In this document: positions 6,920 through 15,077 of the stretch, piece after piece
How the letters are laid out: each line of letters starts with the position of its first letter
Position numbering within the stretch: position 1 is the stretch's first letter
From: a virus
DNA length: 40,518 nucleotides
Virus record (IMG/VR): IMGVR_UViG_3300032093_000313
Coordinates: 1-40,518 of that record
Reading direction: 5' to 3' (one strand)
Program-made: the position numbers and the translations under genes
The notes under the pieces: model-generated
Seen by the model: only the letters and a program-made list of their open reading frames with translations
The model's database searches: none
Told to the model about the DNA's origin: nothing

Positions 6920-7900
6920 TCAAGCCGAAGTCGTGAGGTTGGCGATGATCGCGTGAGCCTTTTCGTTCTTCACGCGGAGGCCGTACTCGACAACGAGTTC
7001 CTTCTTCACCGCATCGCCCGTCGGAGCGATGTCGATGACGCGGAACGGACGGAGGTAGGACACCGAAGCATATTCGGGGTCGAGGACGAACGCGAAGTTC
7101 TCAGGCTGGAAGCGGTTCGGAACGATTGCAAGTTCACCGAAGTCACCGAGGTAGACGTCAGCGGTCGCAATGATCTTGAGCGGCTTCACTTGGTTGTAGG
7201 TGACGCGCTGTTCAGCAAGACCAGCGAACGCCGAAGCGACGGTCTTATTGTACGGGCCGACCATGAGGATCGACGGATTGCCGCCTTCCGACCAAGCCTG
7301 CTGCTGCGCTGTCTTGAGCATCGCTTCAGTGAACGCAACGTCTGTTGCGGTCGAGAGGCTCGTCCAACCAGCGTTCGGGTAGCCGTTGCCACCAGCGCCA
7401 GACATCGTCGGAGCGACGGCGCTGTTCGCCTGAATGTTCGTCTGCAACCAAGCCGGGAGACCGGCAGTGTTGCGGGCGGTCGAGTTGTTGCCTGCGACAG
7501 CCGCTTGGTTGCGCAACAGGATAAATTCCATATCCCGTTTTAGCTCTTTCGCTTTTTTGGCCTGTTGGTAGGCCATGACGGTACGCATGCCGGCAGTGTT
7601 GACGGCGTCAGAGGTGTTCGACACCGAGACGACCTTCGTGCTGATCTGGCAGTAGTTGGCAACGCGCAAAGTTGCGTCAAAGTCGGCATCGCCGGCATTT
7701 GCGCCTTCGATCGCAGCATTTACGCCGGCTGCGGCTAATTCGTCTGTCTGCCACTCAAAATAAGTGTTCGAGGCAGTGTCACGACCGACGTTCGACATGA
7801 ACGGCGTATCGACGGGCGAGATGTCGTAGATGATGTTCGCAAGGTCTTCGCGGATCGCGTTGCTTGCATCGTAGGTGGTTACTTTAGAAACGGAAGCCAT
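6920..7900 (-). CDS. Major capsid protein, SU10-type HK97 fold
   Basis: 326 aa. Starts MASVSKVTTYDASNAIREDLANIIYDISPVDTPFMSNVG, the characteristic N-terminus of the SU10-like coat protein family. The sequence then has FEWQTDELAAAGVNAAIEG, KAKELKRDMEFILLRNQAAVAGN and a C-terminal AIVPNRFQPENFAFVLDPEYASVSYLRPF stretch, all family features. The start has a strong AGGAGGT ribosome-binding site and lies 4 bp after the scaffold stop. A terminator hairpin follows. This is the principal shell protein of the icosahedral head. Confidence 0.9.
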   Translation of the reverse strand: MASVSKVTTYDASNAIREDLANIIYDISPVDTPFMSNVGRDTASNTYFEWQTDELAAAGVNAAIEGANAGDADFDATLRVANYCQISTKVVSVSNTSDAVNTAGMRTVMAYQQAKKAKELKRDMEFILLRNQAAVAGNNSTARNTAGLPAWLQTNIQANSAVAPTMSGAGGNGYPNAGWTSLSTATDVAFTEAMLKTAQQQAWSEGGNPSILMVGPYNKTVASAFAGLAEQRVTYNQVKPLKIIATADVYLGDFGELAIVPNRFQPENFAFVLDPEYASVSYLRPFRVIDIAPTGDAVKKELVVEYGLRVKNEKAHAIIANLTTSA

Positions 7901-7904
7901 CGGC

Positions 7905-8936
7905 TTACCTCCTGTCTAGAAGTCCGAAAAAGGCAGCTGCGTCGTCGACGCTGCCGGTTTTAGCGAGACGTTGTTTCATCCGCGTGATCTCGGTCGTCTT
8001 GCGCGGCGATGATGCCGCTGTTCCCGCTTTCATCGGCTTAGGCCCTTCCTGCTTTTGAGGTTTGGGGCGGTTAGCCATCAGCTCGTCATATTTACGAGCC
8101 TTGTCGAGAACTAACAGGGCGCGTGGGTCGTATGCTTGCGCGAGTTCTTCGTCCGTATAGCCGACCTTGCGGCCATAGTCCTTTAGCTTGCTACGCGCGT
8201 CGTCCCACTTCTTCGCATCACGCCACTCTGGATTTTTCTCGACGAGCCACTTCTGACCCTCTTCGACAATCTTCCGAAGTTGCGCTTGCTCTTCCTGCTG
8301 ACGTTGGTAGCTGAGACGTTCCTGTTCGGCTCTCGTCGCAACAAGGCGCTCCTGATAGTCGCGCCATTGGTCCCTAATCAGCGGATAATTCAAAGGGTCT
8401 TCACGATGCAGTTTTTCCCAGTCTGGCTCTTGCGGCATCATGCTTTCAAGCTGCTGCCGTAGTGCCGGGATTAACTGCGCGTAAGTCTCCTCTAGAGCTT
8501 TCGCCTGTTGACGTACCGCTTCAACTTCCTGCTTCTCCTCGCGGATCGCATTCATGTTGCGCGAATAATCGGACTGCCGTTGATAACCTTCACGCGCTTC
8601 TTTCAGAGTGACTTGCTGCATCTTGCCGTCAATCTTGACGGTTATGAGCGTATCATCCGAAGGCTCGCCCTCAGAACTATCTTCGTCGTCCTCTGCGGTT
8701 TCCGTCGCATCTTCTTCTGACGACGCATCGACCTCGTCGGTCTCTGCGGCCTCTCCGTCATAAGAAGGCGTCTCTTCGACATCTTCCGCAGACGCCTCGA
8801 CCTCTTCGGTCTCGGCAGGGGCAGGCTGACTTTTGGCGGGTTTGGGTTCGGCTTCGCCTCCCAATAATGCCGCCATCCGATCTGCTGCTTCTGCAATGCC
8901 GATTTCGCTAGGCTGCGACTGCTCGGCTGTGTTCAT
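7905..8936 (-). CDS. Capsid scaffolding-type protein
   Basis: 343 aa. Residues about 30-110 are extremely acidic (runs such as EETEEVEASAEDVEETP and DEDSSEGEPSDD). The middle (about 115-300) is long, charged and helical (REEKQEVEAVRQQAKALEETYAQL), and the C-terminus is basic (KTTEITRMKQRLAKTG). An acidic, coiled-coil protein with a basic helix-turn-helix tail immediately upstream of the capsid gene is the classic scaffold layout. It would guide procapsid assembly and leave or be cleaved on DNA packaging. Confidence 0.8.
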   Translation of the reverse strand: MNTAEQSQPSEIGIAEAADRMAALLGGEAEPKPAKSQPAPAETEEVEASAEDVEETPSYDGEAAETDEVDASSEEDATETAEDDEDSSEGEPSDDTLITVKIDGKMQQVTLKEAREGYQRQSDYSRNMNAIREEKQEVEAVRQQAKALEETYAQLIPALRQQLESMMPQEPDWEKLHREDPLNYPLIRDQWRDYQERLVATRAEQERLSYQRQQEEQAQLRKIVEEGQKWLVEKNPEWRDAKKWDDARSKLKDYGRKVGYTDEELAQAYDPRALLVLDKARKYDELMANRPKPQKQEGPKPMKAGTAASSPRKTTEITRMKQRLAKTGSVDDAAAFFGLLDRR

Positions 8937-8948
8937 GTATTTACTCCC

Positions 8949-9206
8949 TTATCGGTCGCCCTTCAAGCGACGGTTGAATGCGGTCACGTCTGGCTCACTC
9001 GCCAACGCCGCCAGCTCATCCCGAAAAGCGCGAATGGCGCGGACAAGTTGAAAACTTGCTTCCCGTGCATCCCATCCACTTTCGGGGTCAGAGTTCGACC
9101 ATTCGTTAATCTGCCGTTGCTCGATCCGTCTGATGATCTCAGCAACTGCCTTGCTCTGCGCGAGGTATTTCGCCTCGCGCCAGATGTCTTCCTGTTCAAA
9201 CGACAT
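8949..9206 (-). CDS. Small hypothetical protein upstream of the scaffold
   Basis: 85 aa, predicted mostly helical: MSFEQEDIWREAKYLAQSK, then IRRIEQRQINEW and SFQLVRAIRAFRDELAALA. No family recognised. It overlaps the end of the methyltransferase gene by 11 bp and precedes the scaffold by 12 bp. Confidence 0.55.
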   Translation of the reverse strand: MSFEQEDIWREAKYLAQSKAVAEIIRRIEQRQINEWSNSDPESGWDAREASFQLVRAIRAFRDELAALASEPDVTAFNRRLKGDR

Positions 9207-9855
9207 GGCCCCTCCTGAACCTCCAGATCGCCGGCTTCACGTCTCCGAAGTAGTAACGGAAGCCGTCTCCAAGCGCGTTTTCGCCATACCAGCCGGCATC
9301 TGCCGGCTCGATATAGAGATCGAGCTGCAATCCGGCCATCTCGGCGTAGCTTTCCACCACGTCACGCCCATCGACGCGATACGCAAGCTCTAACAGACGC
9401 TCGTTGTCGCCATCGATGCGGACCATGTCGTAGATAAATACGATGCCGCCCGGTTTTACGAGCCGCGCCATCTCCCTGAACGCCTTAAACCGATCGACAT
9501 GGCCGATCGAGAAGCAGCAGATCGCCGCATTGAACGCCTCGTCCGGTTCTGGCACGTCGAGCATGTCGCAGCAATGCCGCTTCATCTCTGGCGGCGACAA
9601 CTCGAGCTGCAATGGGCTGATGTTGACGAGGCAGAACGAGACTTCCGGCTGGATGAGCGACCAAATCCGCGCCATTTCACCGACGCCGCTGCCCATATCG
9701 ACGATGCGCGAGCCATCAGGCACGTCAGCCCACAAAGCCAGCCGGCGAACGTGCTGAAAGTCGTCTTCTGCGAACCTGTGAGCCTGAAAGACGAGGTGGC
9801 CCTTCTGGACCGCCTCGATCGTTTCGCGCTCGACAGTTTCTAGGTCGAACGTCAT
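9196..9855 (-). CDS. Class I SAM-dependent methyltransferase (between portal and scaffold)
   Basis: 219 aa from the ATG at 9855, which overlaps the portal stop as TGATG; a GTG one codon upstream is also in frame. Motif I is IVDMGSGVGEM (about 51-61), followed by a post-motif segment FNAAICCFSIGHVDRFKAFREMARLVKPGGIVFIYDM, the standard Rossmann methyltransferase core (motifs II-III with the KPGG turn). There is no NPPY/DPPY or PC motif, so it is not a DNA base methyltransferase of the usual kinds. The substrate may be a small molecule, glycan or protein. It interrupts the usual portal-scaffold-capsid order. Confidence 0.8.
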   Translation of the reverse strand: MTFDLETVERETIEAVQKGHLVFQAHRFAEDDFQHVRRLALWADVPDGSRIVDMGSGVGEMARIWSLIQPEVSFCLVNISPLQLELSPPEMKRHCCDMLDVPEPDEAFNAAICCFSIGHVDRFKAFREMARLVKPGGIVFIYDMVRIDGDNERLLELAYRVDGRDVVESYAEMAGLQLDLYIEPADAGWYGENALGDGFRYYFGDVKPAIWRFRRGHVV

Positions 9856-12041
9856 CACATCCCCATCGGCATCTGCATCGGTTCAGCCGGCTGCGGCGCA
9901 ACTGCTTGCGCCTGTGCCGCACTGAACATGGCACGGATTTCCTCGCGCTGGCGGTCAATCTCGCCCTTAATCATCGCCATATCCACTTGAGCGCCATACT
10001 TTGCTTGTATCTCGATCGCCTTCAGCATGGCATCGACGACGAGCTTGTCGCGCTCAAGATCGGCCTGCGCCATCGCCTTCTGCCGATCAAGTTCCTGCTT
10101 CGCGGCTTGGATGATGATGTCGGCCTTGATTTTCTCGGCCTCGACCTCTGCCAGCATCGCAGCCGGGTCTTGCGGCTTGTTCTGGCTCATCTGCTCCATG
10201 AACGCGGCGACCTCTTCTGGATTGATCTCTTTCCAGAACTGCGCCGGGTCTTGGAAGCCGGCGAGCTGCGTCACTTCGGCCAGCGCATCGCGGAGCTGGA
10301 CGAGGTCGACGAGCGGATTATACGGGCCATAGAGCTGAATGACCTCTTTCTGCTGCGCGATGATCTGCATCAGGAAGGCCATGCGCTGCTCGTCAGAACC
10401 ACGGCCAAGCGCGATGTTGACCGTCATGTCCATCGTCGCGTCCCACGAACGCGGGTCGATCGGCACGAACTGGTTACGCAGGCGGATGATCTTCGGCTTG
10501 TCCTGATGCTGCACGACGAGCTTTAGAAGCCCTTGGAAGCACCGCTTCAGGCCGTCAGCGAATATGCGCGCGATCATCTCGACGCGCTCCTGCGACGATG
10601 TCAGCTGCGCCTGAACGGCAGCGTTCGTCGTCGATTGCAGCACATCGGCATCGAGGCCCTGCGAGGCGCGCGAGATGCCCGTGCGCTGCGTCTTGATCTC
10701 GTCGAGGTATGCCATCACGCCGAGAGCCTGCTGGCCCACGAAAGGCTCGGAGAGCGGCGCAACCATACCCGGCGCGCGAGCGCGGATAATTGCGCCCGTC
10801 TCGACGTTCATCACGTCGTCCAGATTGACCTGACCTTCGACGACGACTGTGCGGGGATGGATCGACTGCGCGAGGCTGTCGAGCGTGTTCCGCATGATCG
10901 ACGACTTAATCAGCTGCAAGTCCATCGTCTGATCTGCGATCGACTGACCAAAGATCGTGTGCGGCGTCGGATCAGGGGAGAGGATCGAGAACGGCGCATG
11001 CTGAACGACTTCGTCGTGCAGGATGTAGGCACCATTGCCAACGGAGCAGACCTTGTGCAGCTCCGCGATGCCGTCGCCATCCTTGTCCACGCGGACATAG
11101 CTTTCGACATAGAACACGCGATCGGTGGTCTCGTCCGTCGCGTTCGTGATGCCGAAGAACGACTGATCTGCCGGGTTGCGGACAAGAACCTCGAGGTTCT
11201 CTTCAAAACCGCCCGTGCCGGCGTTCTGTTCAATGATGTCGCGGTCATAGCCCATCGCAACCAGCTCGGAGACAGTCGCAAGCTTGCGGCGACCGACATA
11301 GATCGCGTCGTCGATGTTCGTCGCTTCGCTGTCGATTAGGAACTGCTCGGGCGGGATGCACTCGACGACATAGCGAGGCGATCGCTTCACGCGCCTAACC
11401 TTGATGCTATAGAATGGCATCCCAATCGCGCTGTCGAACTCTTCGATCATTTCGTCGATCGTCACGCCCGGCTCGGCCTGAATGAGCATCATCTCTTCGG
11501 CCATCAAGCCCGAATAGCTGTAATACTCGACGCTCTCGTCATCGACCTTGTACCAAGTCAGAACGCCGGTCTTCAGGATCAGCGCGTCCTTCATGGCATC
11601 GTGCAGGATGCGGAAGCCGGGGTTTTCCTGCATGAAGATGTAATTGATGAGGTCTGTCGCCTGCTCCGCCGCAGGCACATCTTCCTTCTGCTTCGGAATG
11701 AACTCGACGACCTTCTCAGGCCCCGTGAAGATGCGGAGCAGCGACGGCAGCATCGCAAGGATCGTGTCGCGCACTTCGGTCAGGACGACCTGAGAGACGC
11801 CATCTTCCTCGTTGCCGAACTTGTCGCCAAGGTAGTACGCCATCGCTGCTTCGCGCTCGGGCGCGAGGTAGCTGTCGATGTAGCTCTGCGCGTTCTCGAT
11901 CGCCTGACGCAATACGAAGGCGAACTCGTCGTCATCCATCGGGCCAGCGTCAGGGACAAGCAGCCCCGTGTCGCCGTTCAGCACTTTCGGCTTCGGGATC
12001 GGCGTATAGCTTGGGTCGTATTTACCGGGGAGCATTGCCAT
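9855..12041 (-). CDS. Portal protein, P22-type
   Basis: 728 aa, the large portal class of P22-like podoviruses. It forms the dodecameric ring through which DNA enters and leaves. Seen: MDDDEFAFVLRQAIENAQSYI, then EREAAMAYYLGDKFGNEEDGVSQVVLTEVRDTILAMLPSLLRIFTG, which is typical of this family. The sequence continues through the crown and stem regions (DEIKTQRTGISRASQGLDADVLQSTTNAAVQ), and the long C-terminal helix (about 630-700, EVEAEKIKADIIIQAAKQELDRQKAMAQADLERDK) corresponds to the barrel that extends into the head. The C-tail is Met/Pro/Gln-rich. Confidence 0.9.
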   Translation of the reverse strand: MAMLPGKYDPSYTPIPKPKVLNGDTGLLVPDAGPMDDDEFAFVLRQAIENAQSYIDSYLAPEREAAMAYYLGDKFGNEEDGVSQVVLTEVRDTILAMLPSLLRIFTGPEKVVEFIPKQKEDVPAAEQATDLINYIFMQENPGFRILHDAMKDALILKTGVLTWYKVDDESVEYYSYSGLMAEEMMLIQAEPGVTIDEMIEEFDSAIGMPFYSIKVRRVKRSPRYVVECIPPEQFLIDSEATNIDDAIYVGRRKLATVSELVAMGYDRDIIEQNAGTGGFEENLEVLVRNPADQSFFGITNATDETTDRVFYVESYVRVDKDGDGIAELHKVCSVGNGAYILHDEVVQHAPFSILSPDPTPHTIFGQSIADQTMDLQLIKSSIMRNTLDSLAQSIHPRTVVVEGQVNLDDVMNVETGAIIRARAPGMVAPLSEPFVGQQALGVMAYLDEIKTQRTGISRASQGLDADVLQSTTNAAVQAQLTSSQERVEMIARIFADGLKRCFQGLLKLVVQHQDKPKIIRLRNQFVPIDPRSWDATMDMTVNIALGRGSDEQRMAFLMQIIAQQKEVIQLYGPYNPLVDLVQLRDALAEVTQLAGFQDPAQFWKEINPEEVAAFMEQMSQNKPQDPAAMLAEVEAEKIKADIIIQAAKQELDRQKAMAQADLERDKLVVDAMLKAIEIQAKYGAQVDMAMIKGEIDRQREEIRAMFSAAQAQAVAPQPAEPMQMPMGM

Positions 12042-12052
12042 CGGACTACCTC

Positions 12053-12673
12053 TTAAAACCGCTTAGAGAACCGGCCAAAAACCGATCTCTTTTTGTCTTC
12101 TGGCGAATAGGACGCAGTCACACCGAGGTCGCCGCCAAGAAGACCCGGCACTGTCACGCCGCCCGTGTATTGCGTCGGTATACCTTCACCGCGCGTCATG
12201 GCTGCGTTAAGGAGCGCAGGACCGATCGGCGCAGAGACGCCGAACGTGTCGGTAGGTTTCACGCGCTCGTTTCCTAGTCCTCGCTGGTAATTGAGCGCAA
12301 ACGGCCCAAAGTCAAACCCGCCGCCGACGCTCTGTTGCGTACCCTGCGGGGTAAAGGCGGCTGAGTAGTTTGCGTTCATAGGCCCTAAATTGACACCTAC
12401 GTTCGGAACAACCGTCGTCTGATTGCTGCCGGGGAAGTTCATACCCTGATAATTGACGCCGCCTCTGATGCTGCCGCCGTCAAATGGCAAAGCCCCGCTG
12501 ACGTTGCCGAGTTGCATCGCCGTATCAGGAGAGATCGCAAAGTTGCTGGCGGTTGCTGAGATAGGCCCGTTATTTGAAACCGTCGAAGCGCCCATGTCGC
12601 CAAGGCCGCGCATCATTCCGAGCTGTTGCAGAAGAAGCATCTGCTCTGGCGAGAGACTTGTTAGATCAGCCAT
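12053..12673 (-). CDS. Gly/Asn-rich hypothetical protein, beta-rich
   Basis: 206 aa, unrecognised. Residues 1-30 are helical (LSPEQMLLLQQLGMMRGLG). The rest alternates short hydrophobic strands with Gly/Asn/Pro turns (GGSIRGGVNYQGMNF, NVGVNLGPMNANYSAAFTPQG, GGFDFGPFALNYQRG), reminiscent of beta-barrel or beta-solenoid proteins. The C-terminus is basic (SPEDKKRSVFGRFSKRF). No signal peptide. It is encoded directly before the portal; a virion-associated role is possible. Confidence 0.5.
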   Translation of the reverse strand: MADLTSLSPEQMLLLQQLGMMRGLGDMGASTVSNNGPISATASNFAISPDTAMQLGNVSGALPFDGGSIRGGVNYQGMNFPGSNQTTVVPNVGVNLGPMNANYSAAFTPQGTQQSVGGGFDFGPFALNYQRGLGNERVKPTDTFGVSAPIGPALLNAAMTRGEGIPTQYTGGVTVPGLLGGDLGVTASYSPEDKKRSVFGRFSKRF

Positions 12674-12676
12674 TGC

Positions 12677-13234
12677 CTATCCCTTCTTCCGAACGCGCCA
12701 CCACTGCCAGCCATTCTCAGAGCCGACCTCGCGTCCGGTGAAAACTGTATCCACAGCTTTCTTTACACCATCCATCGGGTAGTCGTCACCGCCCATGACG
12801 CCGCCGGCCTTCACCTTCGGCCACCATGCTTCGATGTCAGCCATGACTTCTTCGTATTCGTGGCCCGCGTCAATCCAGACGAAGTCGATCGTCCCATCTT
12901 CAAACAAATGCGCCGCAGGAGCCGAAGCCATGCGATGCACATGCAGATCGAGACCGTCGATGCGGTCCATGTTCTCGTTGAAGATGTCGAAAACGCGCTC
13001 AAGATCGGGATCAGCCTTGTGCGCTGGCTCGTTTGAGCCGCCCCAATGGTCGACGCAGTGAAATGCGATCGACTTTCCGCTGTTTACGATCTCGACGCCA
13101 AGAAAAGACGCAGATTTGCCTTTCCAGCACCCTAATTCGACGAAGATCGCGCCATCTTTCGCCGCCTTTACCGCTGCACGGTAGGGCTTGCTGAAATTGA
13201 ACCAGCCGTCGATCTCATCGAAGAAGTGTTTCAC
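12677..13234 (-). CDS. Class I SAM-dependent methyltransferase, Methyltransf_24/TylF-like
   Basis: 185 aa. Motif I at about 32-41 (VELGCWKGKS), an acidic strand-2 end in FHCVDHWGG, and the segment DFVWIDAGHEYEEVMADIEAWWPKVKAGGVMGGDDY, which is diagnostic of the Methyltransf_24/TylF group that often uses sugar or small-molecule substrates and a divalent metal (the DAxH and GGDD acidic residues). It neighbours a glycosyltransferase, so methylation of a glycan or sugar is a reasonable guess. The start overlaps the DUF6496-like gene by 4 bp. Confidence 0.8.
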   Translation of the reverse strand: MKHFFDEIDGWFNFSKPYRAAVKAAKDGAIFVELGCWKGKSASFLGVEIVNSGKSIAFHCVDHWGGSNEPAHKADPDLERVFDIFNENMDRIDGLDLHVHRMASAPAAHLFEDGTIDFVWIDAGHEYEEVMADIEAWWPKVKAGGVMGGDDYPMDGVKKAVDTVFTGREVGSENGWQWWRVRKKG

Positions 13235-13389
13235 TTCTTTTTACTCTTGCCGGCTTCGCTCAGAGCGATCGCAATCGCCTGCTTCTTCGATTTCACGACC
13301 GGACCCTTCTTCGAGCCGCTGTGCAGCTTGCCTGCTGCGTACTCGTCCATCACTTTGCCGATCTTCTTGTCTGATTTCGACTTCTTCAT
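13231..13389 (-). CDS. DUF6496-like small basic protein
   Basis: 52 aa, start at the ATG at 13389 chosen because it forms an ATGA overlap with the glycosyltransferase stop. The sequence has GKVMDEYAAGKLHSGSKKGP followed by VVKSKKQAIAIALSEAGKSKKK, a small lysine-rich family common in phages and plasmids (DUF6496). The function is unknown; the charge suggests nucleic-acid association. It overlaps the downstream methyltransferase by 4 bp. Confidence 0.75.
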   Translation of the reverse strand: MKKSKSDKKIGKVMDEYAAGKLHSGSKKGPVVKSKKQAIAIALSEAGKSKKK

Positions 13390-14075
13390 TCCGACGCCTC
13401 CATTGCTGAAATCTTTTCTGCCGCATCCGCAACATCGAACGGTATGTCTGGCCTGCACTCAACCGCATGATCGTGCGTGAACTCCATCGTGCCGATATGC
13501 TTCACGTCTTTTGACAGGTCGTGGTCGATGTAAACCTTGAACCCGTTCGCCTGTGCGAGCTTGCAGAAGTAAATATCTTCTCCGACCCACACATTGCCAG
13601 ACGGAAGCCACGCCAGATTAAACCAAGGCAACGGGCATTTCCGAAAAACGTCCATCTTGATGAGCATGCAGCCCATGCCGACGGCATCAACCTCTTCCAG
13701 ACCCGTGCTGGCGCTGTCCGTGTAGATGCACTCGAGGTTTGCAAAGTCACGGAACGCGACCGTCTTCACGGGAATGCGCCGCGTCGGGTAGTTCGCGGCG
13801 ACGATGTCCTTGTCGTGCTTTTGCAGCTGCCAGAATGTGTTCGCCGGGAACCGCATGTCGGCATCGAGGAACAGGACGTAGTCGTAATCAGCCGCAAACG
13901 CTTTGCGGACAAGGTTCTGCCGCTGGTCCGCAATGAGCGTGCCGCTGAGAATGTTAATGTTGAACGTCCCACCTTGCGGTAGACCGGCGTAAATGTTGGC
14001 AGTCAACATCGCCAAGTCTTTTGCAAAGCCAGAACACACCGTCTCCCGCGCCGGTATGCAGATCGCTACCTTCAA
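13386..14075 (-). CDS. Glycosyltransferase, GT-A fold
   Basis: 229 aa. N-terminus MKVAICIPARETVCSGFAKDL is the first strand of the GT-A nucleotide-binding fold; YDYVLFLDADMRFPANTF holds the metal-binding DxD (Asp71-Asp73); GMGCMLIKMDVF and a downstream acidic/aromatic patch WVGEDIYFCKLA match the acceptor side of family 2-like enzymes. No membrane segment. The neighbours are a TylF-like methyltransferase and small basic/Cys-rich proteins. Candidate substrates are virion proteins, phage DNA or host surface sugars; nothing in the sequence decides. Confidence 0.8.
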   Translation of the reverse strand: MKVAICIPARETVCSGFAKDLAMLTANIYAGLPQGGTFNINILSGTLIADQRQNLVRKAFAADYDYVLFLDADMRFPANTFWQLQKHDKDIVAANYPTRRIPVKTVAFRDFANLECIYTDSASTGLEEVDAVGMGCMLIKMDVFRKCPLPWFNLAWLPSGNVWVGEDIYFCKLAQANGFKVYIDHDLSKDVKHIGTMEFTHDHAVECRPDIPFDVADAAEKISAMEASE

Positions 14076-14078
14076 GAC

Positions 14079-14561
14079 TTAGTCCTCTTCGTTGTAGCTT
14101 TCGTCTTCGGGGGAGCCTTCTTCGTCTTCGCCGTATTCGTCGTCTTCGCCGTACTCGTCGCCTTCTTCTTCGTCCGTGATCGGACCGCCGACGATCCATG
14201 CGTCACAGGTTCGCTCTGCGGCGCACTTGAAGTCGAAGATTTCACAAAATCCAAGATCGCCTGCTTCAATCGTTTCCATAGGGTCATCTGCCATTCCCTC
14301 TCCACCAAGGCCCTGCGCAATGCAGTCCATCATTCTCTCTGTCTGATTGAACGCCGCGCAGTTGCCGCAGCGCATCGTCTTCGCTTCTTCAACCGGAACG
14401 TCCCACTTCGCAGCCAGCTGCTGCCAGTAGCGATCGTTCGGCTTGCGCGGGTTCATAGGCCCGTAATTAGCCTTGTCGATCGCCTTGCCACGGTTCTGCA
14501 AGTTGATCGTGATGTCGCGCGTAGCAACCGGACAAGCGCCGCCTTCCATCTCTTCAGCCAT
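14079..14561 (-). CDS. Cys-rich, acidic-tailed protein, possible metal or Fe-S binder
   Basis: 160 aa. Seven cysteines: C10, C65, C68 (MRCGNCAAF), C80, C106, C113 and C119. The spacing CxxC-x11-C and later FCEIFDFKC ... RTCDAW looks like a ligand set for a metal or Fe-S cluster. The last 35 residues are almost all Asp/Glu/Gly/Tyr (DEEEGDEYGEDDEYGEDEEG), a strongly acidic tail. Similar small proteins with CGNCAxF occur in phage packaging/portal regions but I know no function. It sits between the glycosyltransferase and a small basic protein. Confidence 0.65.
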   Translation of the reverse strand: MAEEMEGGACPVATRDITINLQNRGKAIDKANYGPMNPRKPNDRYWQQLAAKWDVPVEEAKTMRCGNCAAFNQTERMMDCIAQGLGGEGMADDPMETIEAGDLGFCEIFDFKCAAERTCDAWIVGGPITDEEEGDEYGEDDEYGEDEEGSPEDESYNEED

Positions 14562-14562
14562 G

Positions 14563-14718
14563 TCATTTGCCCTTCTTTTTCGCGGCGCGCATGTTGTCGA
14601 CGAGGTTCGGATACGGACGACCAGCCTTCGCTGCCGCAGCCTTCGCAGACGCCTTCTGCTTCGGCGTTAGCTTCTTGTCCGACTTCGTCGGGTCTTTCGT
14701 GTCCCAAACCTTTTTCAT
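14563..14718 (-). CDS. Small lysine-rich protein (51 aa)
   Basis: 51 aa, too short for many gene callers. The translation runs MKKVWDTKDPTKSDKKL, then TPKQKASAKAAAAKAGRPYP, then NLVDNMRAAKKKGK. The ATG at 14718 overlaps the stop of the DUF6321-like gene as ATGA and the stop lies 1 bp before the next ATG at 14561. The LTPxQKAxAKxxAxxAGRPYPNLVDNMRA pattern recurs in small phage proteins. Basic and Ala-rich; function unknown, nucleic-acid association plausible. Confidence 0.75.
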   Translation of the reverse strand: MKKVWDTKDPTKSDKKLTPKQKASAKAAAAKAGRPYPNLVDNMRAAKKKGK

Positions 14719-15023
14719 TTCTTCTTCCCTTCGTTCCGCTTGCTGATCGCTGCCGCCTTCTTCTTCGCGTCAGCCTTGCTCGAGGCTCCCCACGCTTGCA
14801 ACGATTTCAGCAAGCGCGTCGGTTCGCCGTCCTTATATTCAGGCCCCGGCATGTTACCCATGCGCGCAAGAAACGACGCACGGCGCGGGTTATCGCCAGC
14901 CTTCACAGGCGGTTTTAGATCAGAACCAAGATTAGCCGCCTCATACGATTTGCGGCCCGTCTCATTCAAGCCGCCCTTCGCATTCTTGCCGGCCTTGCGC
15001 GTCCATGCAGGCGTCTTAGCCAT
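14715..15023 (-). CDS. DUF6321-like basic protein
   Basis: 102 aa. TPAWTRKAGKNAKGGLNETGRKSY, then RRASFLARMGNMPGP and a Lys/Ala-rich C-terminus (SSKADAKKKAAAISKRNEGKKK) match the DUF6321 family, small basic phage proteins of unknown function. A good ribosome-binding site (CAGGAGG) precedes the ATG. First gene after the large terminase, followed by another small basic protein. Confidence 0.75.
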   Translation of the reverse strand: MAKTPAWTRKAGKNAKGGLNETGRKSYEAANLGSDLKPPVKAGDNPRRASFLARMGNMPGPEYKDGEPTRLLKSLQAWGASSKADAKKKAAAISKRNEGKKK

Positions 15024-15057
15024 GATCGGCCTCCTGTTTGCGCCGAAAATACGTTGA

Positions 15058-15074
15058 TTGCGTCCTCAACGCAA
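15058..15074. other. Small hairpin in the terminase-DUF6321 gap
   Basis: The 54-bp gap 15024-15077 contains a perfect 6-bp inverted repeat TTGCGT / ACGCAA with a 5-nt loop. No T-tract follows on either strand, so it is not a convincing terminator. It could be an RNA processing or operator site. Confidence 0.35.
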
Positions 15075-15077
15075 ACA

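Noticed and set aside
10533-11339. Long plus-strand open frame (268 codons) opposite the portal gene, and similar ones opposite other genes
   Set aside because: Codons read as Arg/His/Leu/Asp-rich mirror images of the minus-strand gene, without a ribosome-binding site or recognisable motifs. GC-rich genes often produce such antisense frames.
9196-13234. Methyltransferases as part of a restriction-modification system
   Set aside because: Neither shows the NPPY/DPPY or PC-type catalytic motifs of DNA methyltransferases, and there is no restriction endonuclease next to them.
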